A stretch of DNA of 37,051 nucleotides from Chloroflexota bacterium (GCA_021789435.1 JAJYJO010000016.1:1-37051); one strand, 5' to 3'. Positions 8,736 to 17,085 are shown, counted from the first letter of the stretch. Notes: generated by a model from the letters alone, not told the origin. Program-made: numbers and translations.

Positions 8736-9695
8736 TCACGAGCACGCTCCCTCGCCGTCGAGCCGAACGCAGCCCACGAAGTGGTCGTCCTCGGCCCTGG
8801 CCAGGGTGGGCCGCTCGCCGTCCGCGCCGGCCGGCCGATCCGGCGGATAGAGTCGATGGAAGAGGCATCCCTCGGGGCGCGGGCCGCCACCGGCTCCCAG
8901 CTCCGCGGCGACCGCCGCCCACTTGCGATGGAGTTGCGGGGCGGCCGCGATCAACATCCGCGAGTAGGGGTGCAGCGGGTTGCCGAAGACCTTCGCCGTC
9001 GCCCCCATCTCGACGACGTTCCCGCGGCGGAGGATGACAGTCCGGTCGCTGATGTAGTTGCCGAGCGACAGGTCGTGGGTGATGAAGAGAATGCCGAGCC
9101 CGCGCTCCCGTAGCTCGCCCAGCAGGTTCAGGACGTCGATCCGCGTCGAGGCATCGAGCATGCTGATGATCTCGTCGGCCACCAGGTAGCGGATGTCCAG
9201 GAGCAGCGCCCTCGCCACCAGGAGGCGCTGGAGCTGGCCGCCGCTGAGCTGGTGCGGGTACTTGTGGAGGGTCTGGCCTGGATCGAGGTTGACGGCCTGG
9301 AGCGACGCCTCCACCTTGGCCAGCCAGTCGGCATCGGCGAGCCCGGAGAAGTACTGACGCCGCATCATGCCCAGCACGTGATCGGCCTTGTACATCGGGT
9401 TGAAGGAGCTGAACGGATCCTGGAAGACGCCCTGCACGGTCCGGTAGTAGGCCCGGAGCCCATCGCCGCCGAGCGTCGCGATGTCCGTCCCGTCGATGCT
9501 GATGCGGCCGGTCGTGACCGAGATGAGGCGGAGGATCATCTTGCCGACGGTGGTCTTGCCGCTGCCGCTCTCGCCGATCAGGGAGACCACCTCGCCGGGC
9601 CCCATCTCGAAGCTGACCCCGCGAACGGCCGGCAGGTCCTTGCCGCCGAAGGTGCCGACCTTGTAGACCTTGGAGACCCGGTCGAGCGTCAGCAT
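8736..9695 (-). CDS. Opp/Dpp-type ABC transporter ATP-binding protein (F-type)
   Basis: A 319-residue ATPase of the oligopeptide/dipeptide ABC family. It has Walker A GESGSGKTT (about residues 42-50), a Q-loop at VFQDPF, the signature LSGGQLQR, Walker B YLVADE (the catalytic Glu is the E of ADEIIS) and the switch His in FITHD. The C-terminal region carries the oligopeptide-transporter extension with HPYS near the end of the core, though the usual Cys-rich tail is reduced (GCLFHRLYP and FVGCVRL). The ATG lies three bases after the stop of the companion ATPase. It forms a heterodimeric motor with that protein. Because two GH94 genes follow directly, the cargo is probably a beta-oligosaccharide rather than a peptide. 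This parallels the Opp-type cellobiose and beta-glucan transporters of Thermotoga and Pyrococcus. Confidence 0.92.
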   Translation of the reverse strand: MLTLDRVSKVYKVGTFGGKDLPAVRGVSFEMGPGEVVSLIGESGSGKTTVGKMILRLISVTTGRISIDGTDIATLGGDGLRAYYRTVQGVFQDPFSSFNPMYKADHVLGMMRRQYFSGLADADWLAKVEASLQAVNLDPGQTLHKYPHQLSGGQLQRLLVARALLLDIRYLVADEIISMLDASTRIDVLNLLGELRERGLGILFITHDLSLGNYISDRTVILRRGNVVEMGATAKVFGNPLHPYSRMLIAAAPQLHRKWAAVAAELGAGGGPRPEGCLFHRLYPPDRPAGADGERPTLARAEDDHFVGCVRLDGEGACS

Positions 9696-9698
9696 GGC

Positions 9699-10649
9699 TC
9701 AGGCCACCTTCCAGCAGGCCGCGAAGTGGCCGGCCTCGATCTCGACGAAGGGTGGCTCCTGGAGGCACTGCTCGGACGCGACCGGGCAGCGGTCCCGGAA
9801 CCGGCAGCCGGCCGGCGGGTCCAGCAGCAGCGGCGGGCTGCCCGCGATGCCGGCCAGCCGCCGCTCCGCGTAGCGGACGCCGACCTCGGGCAGCGACGAG
9901 ATCAGCAGGCGGGTATACGGATGGCGCGGAGCGGAGATGATCGATTCGGTCGGGGCCTTCTCGGCCAGCTTGCCGGCGTACATCACGGTGATCGTGTCGG
10001 CGATCTGGTAGAGGATCGAGACGTCGTGGGTGATCACGATCATGCTCTTGACGAAACCGTGGTCGCGGAAGCTGACCAGCATCTCCGCCACGGCCTTCTG
10101 GGTCGAGACGTCAAGGGCGGAGGTGATCTCGTCGGCGATCAGCAGCGACGGGTTGAGGATGGTCGAGAGGACCATCACCATCCGCTGCTTCATGCCGCCC
10201 GAGAGCTCGATCGGATAGCGGTCCAGCACGTCGCGCGAGAGGCCGACCAGGTCCAGGCGCCGCTCCAGCTCGGGCACGATTGTCTCGGGCGGGATCCCGC
10301 GGGCGGCCACCAGCTCGGCCGTCATCCGGCCGATCTTGCGGGTCGGGTTGAGCGCGCTCATCGCGTACTGCGGGACGATCGAGACTTCCTTGAACCGGAA
10401 GTCGTTCATCGCCGCGTTGTCCCAGATGGGCAGCTCCAGCCCCTCGAGCTCCACCCGGCCCTCGATATAGCGCATGCGCGGATCGAAGCGCACGAGGCTG
10501 TTGCCGAGGGTCGACTTGCCGCAGCCCGATTCGCCGGCCAGGCCCATGATCTCGCCGTCGGCCACGCCGAACGTGACTCCGTCCAGCGCGCGCACATCGC
10601 CGGCCAGCGTCCGGTAGTAGACCCGCAGATTCGTGACCTGGAGGCTCAC
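9699..10649 (-). CDS. Opp/Dpp-type ABC transporter ATP-binding protein (D-type)
   Basis: A 316-residue ATPase with Walker A GESGCGKST, Q-loop region VSIVPQ, signature LSGGMKQR, Walker B LLIADE followed by ITSALD, and switch His in VITHD. The C-terminal oligopeptide_HPY extension is complete, with RHPYTR and the Cys-containing block CRFRDRCPVASEQC that can bind an iron-sulfur cluster in some OppD/DppD proteins. GTG at 10649 is chosen because it overlaps the upstream permease stop (GTGA), and the encoded start SLQVTNLRVYY matches the family N-terminus. It pairs with the F-type ATPase downstream to drive the two permeases upstream in the same operon. Confidence 0.93.
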   Translation of the reverse strand: MSLQVTNLRVYYRTLAGDVRALDGVTFGVADGEIMGLAGESGCGKSTLGNSLVRFDPRMRYIEGRVELEGLELPIWDNAAMNDFRFKEVSIVPQYAMSALNPTRKIGRMTAELVAARGIPPETIVPELERRLDLVGLSRDVLDRYPIELSGGMKQRMVMVLSTILNPSLLIADEITSALDVSTQKAVAEMLVSFRDHGFVKSMIVITHDVSILYQIADTITVMYAGKLAEKAPTESIISAPRHPYTRLLISSLPEVGVRYAERRLAGIAGSPPLLLDPPAGCRFRDRCPVASEQCLQEPPFVEIEAGHFAACWKVA

Positions 10650-11632
10650 ATCTTCCTCAGCCTGGGATTGAAGATCTCGTCGAGGCCCACGTTCATCACG
10701 TAGAGCGCGCCGACGATCGCCGTGATCCCCAGCCCGGGCGGGATGAACCACCACCACATGCCGAGCTGCAGGGCGCTCCAGGCCACGGCGTTGTACATCA
10801 TCATCCCCAGCGACGACCCGCTCGTCGGGCCCAGCCCGATGAAGTCCAGGGTCGCCGCGATCAGGATCGCTCCTCCGAACAGGAGGATGAACGTCATGAA
10901 CAGGTACGAGCCCATGTTGGGAGCGATCTCGCCGAAGATGACTCGCCAGCTGGGCACACCGGTCAGCCGGGCCAGGTCGACGAACTCGCGGGTGTTCAGC
11001 GAGAAGGTCTGGGCCCGGATGGCCCTGGCCGCCCACGGCCAGGATGTGAGGCCGATGAAGACCGCCTCGACGAGAACGCCCCGGGCCGTCAGGTAGGCGG
11101 CGGCGATCAGCAGCAGCGCGAGGGTTGGGATCACCAGGACGACGTTCGTCAGCATGTTCAGGATCTCGTCCACCACCCCGCCCCGGTAACCGGCAACGAA
11201 GCCGACGGTCATCCCGATCAGGGCAGCCAGCCCACCCCCGAACAGCCCGACGAGGAAGGTCGAGCCCACGCCGTAGACGAACTGGGCGAAGACGTCCTGT
11301 CCGAACGTGGTGGTCCCGAACCACCATTCTCTGGAGGGCGCCGCGGCCATCGGCCCCACGAACGCATCCGGATCGCCCGGGCGGATCAGCGGGCCGACGA
11401 CGGCCGCGGCGACGAAGACGATCAGGATCCCCAGCCCGACGAGGACCTTCCGATCGCGGAGGGCGAAGTAGAGGATCTCGCGGCGCCGACCGACGGCTTC
11501 GGCGCGGCCAGAAGCGGCGGCCGGCTCGCCGGGGCGGGGTGCCGGGGCGGGTGCGGCCGGCTGGATCGGGGCGCGGTCCGGCGCGGCCGCGCCCACGGGC
11601 ACGGCGCTGCTGATGCGCTCGGGATCGTTCAT
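10646..11632 (-). CDS. Opp/Dpp-type ABC permease (C-type)
   Basis: A 328-residue inner-membrane permease. After a Pro/Ala-rich cytoplasmic leader of about 45 residues comes the first membrane helix (VLVGLGILIVFVAAAVVGPLI), the DppC-type motif WWFGTTTFGQDVFAQ, then five more helices. The EAA loop that contacts the ATPases is visible as EFVDLARLTGVPSWRVIFGEI. The unusual feature is the long Pro/Ala leader. ATG at 11632 overlaps the stop of the B-type permease by four bases (ATGA). It forms the heterodimeric channel with that protein. The likely substrate is an oligosaccharide, judging from the downstream GH94 genes. Confidence 0.93.
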   Translation of the reverse strand: MNDPERISSAVPVGAAAPDRAPIQPAAPAPAPRPGEPAAASGRAEAVGRRREILYFALRDRKVLVGLGILIVFVAAAVVGPLIRPGDPDAFVGPMAAAPSREWWFGTTTFGQDVFAQFVYGVGSTFLVGLFGGGLAALIGMTVGFVAGYRGGVVDEILNMLTNVVLVIPTLALLLIAAAYLTARGVLVEAVFIGLTSWPWAARAIRAQTFSLNTREFVDLARLTGVPSWRVIFGEIAPNMGSYLFMTFILLFGGAILIAATLDFIGLGPTSGSSLGMMMYNAVAWSALQLGMWWWFIPPGLGITAIVGALYVMNVGLDEIFNPRLRKM

Positions 11633-12621
11633 GCGCTCCGTCCGCTCATCCCGACCCGCGTCCGCGGGTCGACCAGGACGTAGGCGATGTCGACCAGGAA
11701 GTTGGCGATCAGGACGCCCACGATGATGAACAGGAAGATCCCCTGGAGCAGGAAGTAATCCTCGTTCTGGATCGCGGCCAGGGTCAGCTTGCCGATCCCC
11801 GGATACGAGAAGACGATCTCGGTGACAAGCGCCCCCGACACGATCACCCCGAGCTGGAGGGCAAGGCCCGTGATCTGCGGCAGCACCGCGTTGCGGAAGG
11901 CGTACTTGCGCACCAGCCGCGTAGGCGCCCCGAGCGCCTCGAGGTAGCGCGAGTAGTCAGCATCGAGCTCGTAGATGATCATGTTGCGCATGCCGATCGC
12001 CCAGCCGCCGAACATCACCAGGAAGAGCGAGGCGAAGGGCAGGAACCAGTGGGAGAAGAGGCTCCCCACGAAGGTCCAGGTCAGCGTCGGCTCGAGGGCG
12101 TAGCTGTAGCCGCCGGAGATCGGGAAGAGGCGGAAGATGAAGCCCAGGATCCAGGCCAGCACGATGGCCAGCCACATGTAGGGCGTCGCCGTCAGGATGT
12201 AGCCGATCGGCAGGGCCGCGTTGTCGAGCCACCGCCGGCGGGCGGCCATCGCCCCGAAGCTGTTGCCCGCCCACCAGCTGAGCAGGATCGCGGGGACCAG
12301 GAGGGCGAGGGTGTACGGCACCGCGCTCATGATCACGTCGGTGACCGGCCGGCCCGTCAGGTAGACGCTCCTGCCCAGGTCGCCGCTGAGCAGCGCTCCC
12401 CAGAAGCTGAGGTACTGCTCCCAGATGGGCCGGTCAAGGCCGAAGAGGTTGTTGTAGTAGGCGATGAGGGCGGGCACGGCATCCGGTGCGACGTGCGAGC
12501 GGGAGAGCAGGCTCTGGACCGGGTTGCCCGGCATGAAGCGCGGGATCATCCAGTCGATGGTGGCCGCGATGAAGAAGGTGAGGCCGTAGATGAGGAGCTT
12601 GCGACCGAAGTAGCGTCGCAC
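11629..12621 (-). CDS. Opp/Dpp-type ABC permease (B-type)
   Basis: A 330-residue inner-membrane permease with six predicted helices. It begins VRRYFGRKLLIYGLTFFIA, the usual DppB/OppB pattern of a basic start plus first helix, and has the PGNPVQSLL periplasmic segment, the GLDRPIWEQYLSFW motif, LGRSVY and the EAA-loop region YSRYLEALGAPTRLVRKYAFRNA. GTG at 12621 is preferred over an upstream in-frame ATG because AGGAG sits five bases before it and the product then has normal family length. It is separated from the solute-binding protein gene by 81 bases that hold a strong hairpin. Confidence 0.92.
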   Translation of the reverse strand: MRRYFGRKLLIYGLTFFIAATIDWMIPRFMPGNPVQSLLSRSHVAPDAVPALIAYYNNLFGLDRPIWEQYLSFWGALLSGDLGRSVYLTGRPVTDVIMSAVPYTLALLVPAILLSWWAGNSFGAMAARRRWLDNAALPIGYILTATPYMWLAIVLAWILGFIFRLFPISGGYSYALEPTLTWTFVGSLFSHWFLPFASLFLVMFGGWAIGMRNMIIYELDADYSRYLEALGAPTRLVRKYAFRNAVLPQITGLALQLGVIVSGALVTEIVFSYPGIGKLTLAAIQNEDYFLLQGIFLFIIVGVLIANFLVDIAYVLVDPRTRVGMSGRSA

Positions 12622-12658
12622 GCGATCTCCTGGTCGCCGGCGGTGGGCCGGCCGGGTG

Positions 12659-12687
12659 GCCCCTCCCCCGATCAACGGGGGAGGGGC
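12659..12687 (-). other. strong intercistronic stem-loop after the solute-binding protein gene
   Basis: A perfect 12-bp stem, GCCCCTCCCCCG and CGGGGGAGGGGC, around a 5-base loop (ATCAA on the plus strand). It lies 15 bases after the binding-protein stop and 37 bases before the permease start. No U-tract follows on the minus-strand transcript, so it looks like a partial terminator or a 3'-end stabiliser. Such elements commonly give the binding protein more mRNA than the permeases. Confidence 0.6.
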
Positions 12688-12702
12688 TCGCTCCGATGGA
12701 CG

Positions 12703-14448
12703 CTACTGCTGCGGCGCCGGCTTGAGCTCGGTGAGCATCAGCACGGCACCCATCTGCCAGTATCCGTTCCACGTCGAGGGCAGGTAATGGCTCGTGCCTT
12801 CGGCGGACGGCCAGTTGGTCCAGACCGCGTTGCTGACCTGCGACCACATCCCGTTGTACCAGAGCGGGATGACCGGCATGTCGGTCAGCTGGATCTGCTG
12901 AAGCTGCTTGGTGATCGCCTGCATGGCCGCGATGTCGGTCACCGGCGTCTTGTCGAGCTGCTGCACCAGGGCCCACGCCTGCGGGTTCTCATAGGAGCCG
13001 TAGTTGCGGTTCTTGCCGGCCCCGGACTGGAGCGGCATGTGGAAGATGTAGTCGTAGTAGGTCCACGGCGTGTTGGAGACCTGAACCTCGTTGTTGATCA
13101 CGAAGTCGAAGTTGCCGTTGTTGCGGGCGTCCACTAGGCCGTTGTAGTCGACCGGCTTGGCCTCGACGTTGATCCCCGCGGCCTTCAGGCTGGTGACGAT
13201 GACCTTCTCGGCCGCCTCCCAGTCGGACCAGCCGCTGGGGACCATGATCGTCAGGGCGATCCTGGAGCCGTCCTTGTTGGTCACGAACCCGTCACTGCCG
13301 GTCTTGTAGCCGGCCGCGGCCAGGATCGACTTGGCCTTGGCCGGGTCGTATTTGAAGCCGAGCGAATCGACGGTGGCCTTGTCGACGTACTTGTCCCAGT
13401 TGGGGAGCAGCCCGGTGGGGTTGGCGGCCGCCACGATGTTGCCGTAGACGTTGTTGACGATGTCGCCCACGTTGACAGCGTAGGCGACGGCCCTGCGGAA
13501 CTGCGGGTCGCTGAGCGGAGCCTTCTTGTCGTTGGTGACGAGCCAGGCGGTGTTGGCCGACAGCATGTACGGCGGCTTGGAGTAGTACGTCGTGATCCCA
13601 TACCCGCCGGTGACCAGCGTGGCGATGCCGGGCAGGAAGTTGTTGCTCAGGTCGATGCCGCCCTGGAGGAGCAGGCCGAGGCCGACGCTGTTGGAGCCGT
13701 TGACGATGTCGACGATGTACTTCGGCTTGACGTCCAGGTTGAGGGCGGTCTTGGCCCACCAGTTATCGTTCTTCATCCAGACCATGCGGTCATCGGCGTG
13801 GGTCTTGTAGAGATACGGGCCGGTCCCGACGCCGTTGACGTTGGTGAACTTCAGGATGTCTTCGTTGGCCTTTGACTCGAAGATGTGCTTGGGGACGATC
13901 GGCTTGTTGTAGGTCCAGGTCGCCCATTCCTGGTAGTTCGGGTTGTTGAACTTGACCACGACGGTCGAATCGTCCGTCGCCGTCGCATCCGTCACGTAGT
14001 CCCAGGTGTTGGCGCCGATGGCCTTGATCTTGTCGAGGCCGATCGTGAAGGCGACATCCGCCGCGGTGAGCGGCTGGCCGTCACTCCATTTGACCCCCTG
14101 GCGGACCTTGATCGTGTACTCGGTCGGACTCGTCCAGGAGGCGCTGGTGGCGAGCCAGGGCTTGAACGTGTCCTTCAGCGGGTCGTACAGGAAGAGCGTC
14201 TCGTACTGAAGCCCGACGACCCCCATCGCGGCGTTCGGATCCAGCGGGTTCCAGGTCGACGGGGCGCCCCACTGCTTGCCGGTCGTATAGAGCGTTTCAG
14301 CCCGCGGATAGGTCTCCGCGGAGCCGGGCGTGGCGCTGGCGGGCGCGGTGCCCGAGCTCGCCGGGGACGGCGTCGGGTTGGCCCCGGTTCCGCAGGCCGT
14401 CACGAGCAGGGCAAACACCGAGAGCAGAGCCAGAATCCTCAACCTCAT
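12703..14448 (-). CDS. family 5 solute-binding lipoprotein of the Opp-type transporter
   Basis: A 581-residue extracytoplasmic binding protein (SBP_bac_5 type). The first 19 residues are a lipoprotein signal with lipobox VTAC (Cys19), followed by a Thr/Pro/Ser linker. Typical family segments follow: LYDPLKDTFKPWLA, YTIKVRQGVKWSDGQPLTAADVAFT, GTGPYLY, FRRAVAYAVN and an end region with DMPVIPLWYNG. ATG at 14448 has AAGGAG six bases upstream in a purine-rich leader. The genes for the permeases, ATPases and GH94 enzymes follow, so the ligand is probably a beta-linked oligosaccharide; Trp- and Tyr-rich stretches (WTYYDYIF, WNGYWQ) would suit sugar stacking. Ligand assignment is inference; the fold family is clear. 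Confidence 0.93.
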   Translation of the reverse strand: MRLRILALLSVFALLVTACGTGANPTPSPASSGTAPASATPGSAETYPRAETLYTTGKQWGAPSTWNPLDPNAAMGVVGLQYETLFLYDPLKDTFKPWLATSASWTSPTEYTIKVRQGVKWSDGQPLTAADVAFTIGLDKIKAIGANTWDYVTDATATDDSTVVVKFNNPNYQEWATWTYNKPIVPKHIFESKANEDILKFTNVNGVGTGPYLYKTHADDRMVWMKNDNWWAKTALNLDVKPKYIVDIVNGSNSVGLGLLLQGGIDLSNNFLPGIATLVTGGYGITTYYSKPPYMLSANTAWLVTNDKKAPLSDPQFRRAVAYAVNVGDIVNNVYGNIVAAANPTGLLPNWDKYVDKATVDSLGFKYDPAKAKSILAAAGYKTGSDGFVTNKDGSRIALTIMVPSGWSDWEAAEKVIVTSLKAAGINVEAKPVDYNGLVDARNNGNFDFVINNEVQVSNTPWTYYDYIFHMPLQSGAGKNRNYGSYENPQAWALVQQLDKTPVTDIAAMQAITKQLQQIQLTDMPVIPLWYNGMWSQVSNAVWTNWPSAEGTSHYLPSTWNGYWQMGAVLMLTELKPAPQQ

Positions 14449-14481
14449 CCTCTTCTCCTTCACTCCTTCCCTCACTCCTCC
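14449..14481 (-). promoter_or_regulatory. purine-rich leader with repeated Shine-Dalgarno-like motifs
   Basis: On the minus strand the 33 bases before the binding-protein ATG are almost all A and G, broken only by two T. They contain GGAGTGA twice and several GGAG/AGGAG cores. The core closest to the start (AAGGAG, spacing six) is the obvious ribosome site. The others may act as standby sites for high expression. Confidence 0.4.
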
Positions 14482-14521
14482 GAAAGCGGACCGCCCGCCC
14501 GCCGGGGGCCCGAAGCGAACC

Positions 14522-15532
14522 TCATCCACCCACCACACCTCCCGCGGTCGATTGACGGATCACCAGCTCGGTAGGGAGGATCACCCGCCTGGGCCCCTCG
14601 CCCGGCTCCTCCAGCAGCTGGAACAACGTTCGGGCCGCCTCCATCCCCTGCTGGCGGACGCCCTGGCGCACCGTGGTCAGCGGAGGATCGAGACGGGCCG
14701 CGAACTCGAGGTCGTCGAAGCCGGCGAGGGCGACGTCGTCCGGCACGCGCAGGCCGCGCCCCCGGATGGCCTCAAGGGCTCCCTGGGCCGTGGCGTCGTT
14801 GCCGGCGAAAACCGCGTCTGCGCCCTGGTCGAGGAGGCTGAGGGCGCCCGCTGCTCCCGACGGCTGGTTGAAATCGCCGTCAACCACCAGCTCGTCCACG
14901 GGCAGGGCGGCCCGCTTCATGGCGCGGAGGTAGCCGGCGAGGCGGTCCTCAGCCGCGACCGTACCTCTCAGGCCGGTGATGTGGCCGATCCGGCGCCGGC
15001 CGATCGCGACCAGGTGGGACGTGATCGCGTCGGCGGCGTCGACGTTGTCGACGTCCACATAGCTGGCGGACCGATCCGCCCGCCGATGGCCCACCAGCAC
15101 GGTCGGCAGGCTCGAGGTGAGGAGCCCGTCGACGAGCGGGTCCTCGAGCCGGTAGGCCGTGACGATGACCCCGTCGAGCAGGCTCATCCAGAGGATATGG
15201 TCGAGGGTCTCCTCCTTCGAGCGATTGCCCAGCCAGAGCATCATCGCGGTGGCCCGCTCCGAGAGGGCATCGCTCATGCCCTGCAGCAGCTGTGAGAAGT
15301 AGGGGTCCTGGAACAGCAGGTGAGGGTCGATGTGCATCACGACGCCCACGACGCCGGAGCGACCCGAGGCCAGTGTCCGGGCAGCCGCGTTGGGCCGGTA
15401 GCCGGTGCGGTGCAGGATGTCCAGGACCCGGCGCCTGGTCCCCTCGGCGACCGGCCCGCCGTTGATGACCCGCGAAACCGTGGCCCGCGAAACGCCGCTC
15501 AGAGCGGCCAGGTCATCCAGGGTCTGGGCCAC
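14522..15532 (-). CDS. LacI family transcriptional regulator
   Basis: A 336-residue repressor. The N-terminal HTH reads LDDLAALSGVSRATVSRVING (about residues 5-25), followed by a hinge helix with YRPNAAARTLASGRSG. A periplasmic-binding-type ligand domain follows with the usual DGVIV, GHRRAD, DNVDAADAITSHL, GRRRIGHITG, GNDATAQGALEAI and AGFDDLEFAA segments. GTG at 15532 has GGAGG five bases upstream. It lies 73 bases upstream of the binding-protein gene on the same strand and divergent from the GH1 gene. Two mirror-image LacI-type operators lie in the divergent region, so autoregulation and control of both units is likely. The inducer is probably an oligosaccharide or one of its breakdown products. 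Confidence 0.93.
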   Translation of the reverse strand: MAQTLDDLAALSGVSRATVSRVINGGPVAEGTRRRVLDILHRTGYRPNAAARTLASGRSGVVGVVMHIDPHLLFQDPYFSQLLQGMSDALSERATAMMLWLGNRSKEETLDHILWMSLLDGVIVTAYRLEDPLVDGLLTSSLPTVLVGHRRADRSASYVDVDNVDAADAITSHLVAIGRRRIGHITGLRGTVAAEDRLAGYLRAMKRAALPVDELVVDGDFNQPSGAAGALSLLDQGADAVFAGNDATAQGALEAIRGRGLRVPDDVALAGFDDLEFAARLDPPLTTVRQGVRQQGMEAARTLFQLLEEPGEGPRRVILPTELVIRQSTAGGVVGG

Positions 15533-15549
15533 GTTGTCCTCCGGCGTAT

Positions 15550-15563
15550 TGGAAGCGCTCTCA
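15550..15563. promoter_or_regulatory. LacI-family operator O1
   Basis: TGGAAGCGCTCTCA, centred on the AGCGCT core with central CG that is typical of LacI-family sites. It lies 18 bases upstream of the regulator GTG, immediately downstream of its candidate -10, and is the exact reverse complement of the site at 15638-15651. Confidence 0.75.
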
Positions 15564-15593
15564 TCCTATTGCGTCGTCTAGCAGACCTGTCAA
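15563..15593 (-). promoter_or_regulatory. candidate promoter of the LacI regulator/transporter operon
   Basis: On the minus strand a perfect TTGACA (15593-15588) is followed after 19 bases by TAGGAT (15568-15563), which abuts operator O1. The -35 is strong and the spacing longer than ideal, so the -10 assignment is uncertain. Placement of O1 just after the -10 fits repression. Confidence 0.4.
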
Positions 15594-15607
15594 GTGCCCA
15601 CAGGCAC
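15594..15607. promoter_or_regulatory. palindrome at the midpoint between the two LacI operators
   Basis: GTGCC, CACA, GGCAC. Its centre (15600.5) is exactly 44 bp from the centre of each LacI-type operator. It could bind a second regulator or be a leftover of the symmetric architecture. Confidence 0.4.
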
Positions 15608-15621
15608 GTTTACCGACCGGC

Positions 15622-15627
15622 TAGAAT
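15622..15627 (+). promoter_or_regulatory. candidate -10 of the GH1-GH130 operon
   Basis: TAGAAT, with no good -35 at 16-18 bases upstream; the central palindrome covers that area, which might indicate activator dependence. Operator O2 begins 11 bases downstream, a position suited to repression. Confidence 0.35.
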
Positions 15628-15637
15628 GAGCGGAGTC

Positions 15638-15651
15638 TGAGAGCGCTTCCA
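15638..15651. promoter_or_regulatory. LacI-family operator O2
   Basis: TGAGAGCGCTTCCA, the exact reverse complement of operator O1, 88 bp away centre to centre. It lies between the candidate -10 and the GGAGG ribosome site of the GH1 gene, so a bound repressor would block this promoter or form a loop with O1. Confidence 0.75.
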
Positions 15652-15666
15652 CGCTGGAGGTCTGGA

Positions 15667-17085
15667 TTGGATCGACGGTTCCCGACCGGCTTCGTCATCG
15701 GCGCCGCCACGGCGGCCTATCAGATCGAGGGCGCGGCGGCGGCCGACGGGCGGGGCGAGAGCATCTGGGATCGCTTCTCGCATACCCCCGGCCGGGTCGC
15801 CCGCGACCAGACCGGGGACGTCGCCTGCGACCATTATCACCGGTTCCCGGAGGACGTCGGGATCCTGGCCGAGCTGGGCCTCGACGCCTACCGCTTTTCC
15901 GTCGCCTGGCCCAGGGTGATCCCCGCCGGGAGCGGACCGGTCAACGGGGCCGGGCTGGATTTCTACGACCGCCTGGTGGACCTCCTCCTGGAGCGCGGCG
16001 TCAGCCCGCAGCTGACCCTCTACCACTGGGATCTCCCCCAGGCGCTCGAGGACGCGGGGGGCTGGCCGGTCCGGGCCACGGCCGAGGCGTTCGCCGAGTA
16101 CGCGGGCGTCGTCGCCCGGCGGCTGGGTGACCGGGTCCGGCAGATCGCGACCATCAACGAGCCCTTCGTTGTTGCCGACCACGGCTACGGCCGCGGGCTG
16201 CATGCTCCGGGCCGGGCCGAGCCGGCGGCCGCCCTGGCGGCCGGCCACCACCTGCTGGTCGCCCATGGCCTGGCTGTGGCCGCGATCCGGGCGGCCGCGC
16301 CCAGGGCGGCCGTCGGCATCGTCCTCAACCTCGCTCCGCAGCACCCGGCCACGCAGCACCCTCTCGACCTGGAGGCGGCGGCGGCGGGCCACGAGGTCCT
16401 CAACCGCTGGTACCTGGACCCCATCGTCGGACGGGGCTACCCGGAGGAGGCGGTCCGCCGGGCCGGCTGGCGGCACAGGGAGATCCGCGACGGCGACCTG
16501 GCCCTGATCGCGGCGCCGATCGACTTCCTGGGGGTGAACTACTACTCCAGGCGGGTGGTCCGCTCGCCCCTCCTCCCCGCCTTCGACACTCCTTCCGTGG
16601 CGCCGGAGCGGACCGCCATGGGCTGGGAGGTCCACCCGGCGGGGCTCGTCGAGGTGCTCGAGTTCGTCCGCTCCCGGACCGGCCGCCTCCCCCTGTTCGT
16701 CACCGAGAACGGCGCCGCCTACCCCGCAGACTCAGGCGATCCGTCGCGTGACCCGGAGCGCCTGCGGTACCTCCATCGCCACCTCGAGGCGGCCCTGACG
16801 GCGATCGAGCGCGGCGTGCCGCTGGCCGGCTACTTCGCCTGGTCCCTCCTCGACAACTTCGAGTGGGCCCACGGCTACGACTTCCGCTTCGGTATCGTCC
16901 ACGTCGACTTCACGACACAGCAGCGGACGATCCGCGACAGCGGGCGGTTCCTGGGCAGCGTTGCCCGCGGCCATCTCCTTCCCGCCCTCGATGCCCGGCC
17001 GGGCGAGGAGGCGCCGGAGATGGGGCCGCGAGCCAGCGGACCAACGGGACGTCCGCCGCGGCTCCCCGGCCCGGAGGCGGCGTGA
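15667..17085 (+). CDS. GH1 beta-glycosidase (beta-glucosidase-like)
   Basis: A 472-residue family 1 glycoside hydrolase with a (beta/alpha)8 barrel. The N-terminal signature [15 protein letters not shown] (about residues 9-23) is followed by TINEP, whose Glu165 is the acid/base, and FVTENGA, whose Glu347 is the nucleophile. Also present are the substrate-binding LYHWDLP and [12 protein letters not shown]. There is no signal peptide, so it acts in the cytoplasm. TTG at 15667 is chosen because GGAGG lies six bases upstream and the product begins right at the family N-terminus. The last roughly 30 residues after the barrel are a Pro/Gly-rich tail. It is the first gene of a two-gene operon with a GH130 phosphorylase, controlled by the LacI-type operators. 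It would hydrolyse beta-gluco-, beta-galacto- or beta-manno-oligosaccharides brought in by the transporter. Confidence 0.93.
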   Translation: MDRRFPTGFVIGAATAAYQIEGAAAADGRGESIWDRFSHTPGRVARDQTGDVACDHYHRFPEDVGILAELGLDAYRFSVAWPRVIPAGSGPVNGAGLDFYDRLVDLLLERGVSPQLTLYHWDLPQALEDAGGWPVRATAEAFAEYAGVVARRLGDRVRQIATINEPFVVADHGYGRGLHAPGRAEPAAALAAGHHLLVAHGLAVAAIRAAAPRAAVGIVLNLAPQHPATQHPLDLEAAAAGHEVLNRWYLDPIVGRGYPEEAVRRAGWRHREIRDGDLALIAAPIDFLGVNYYSRRVVRSPLLPAFDTPSVAPERTAMGWEVHPAGLVEVLEFVRSRTGRLPLFVTENGAAYPADSGDPSRDPERLRYLHRHLEAALTAIERGVPLAGYFAWSLLDNFEWAHGYDFRFGIVHVDFTTQQRTIRDSGRFLGSVARGHLLPALDARPGEEAPEMGPRASGPTGRPPRLPGPEAA

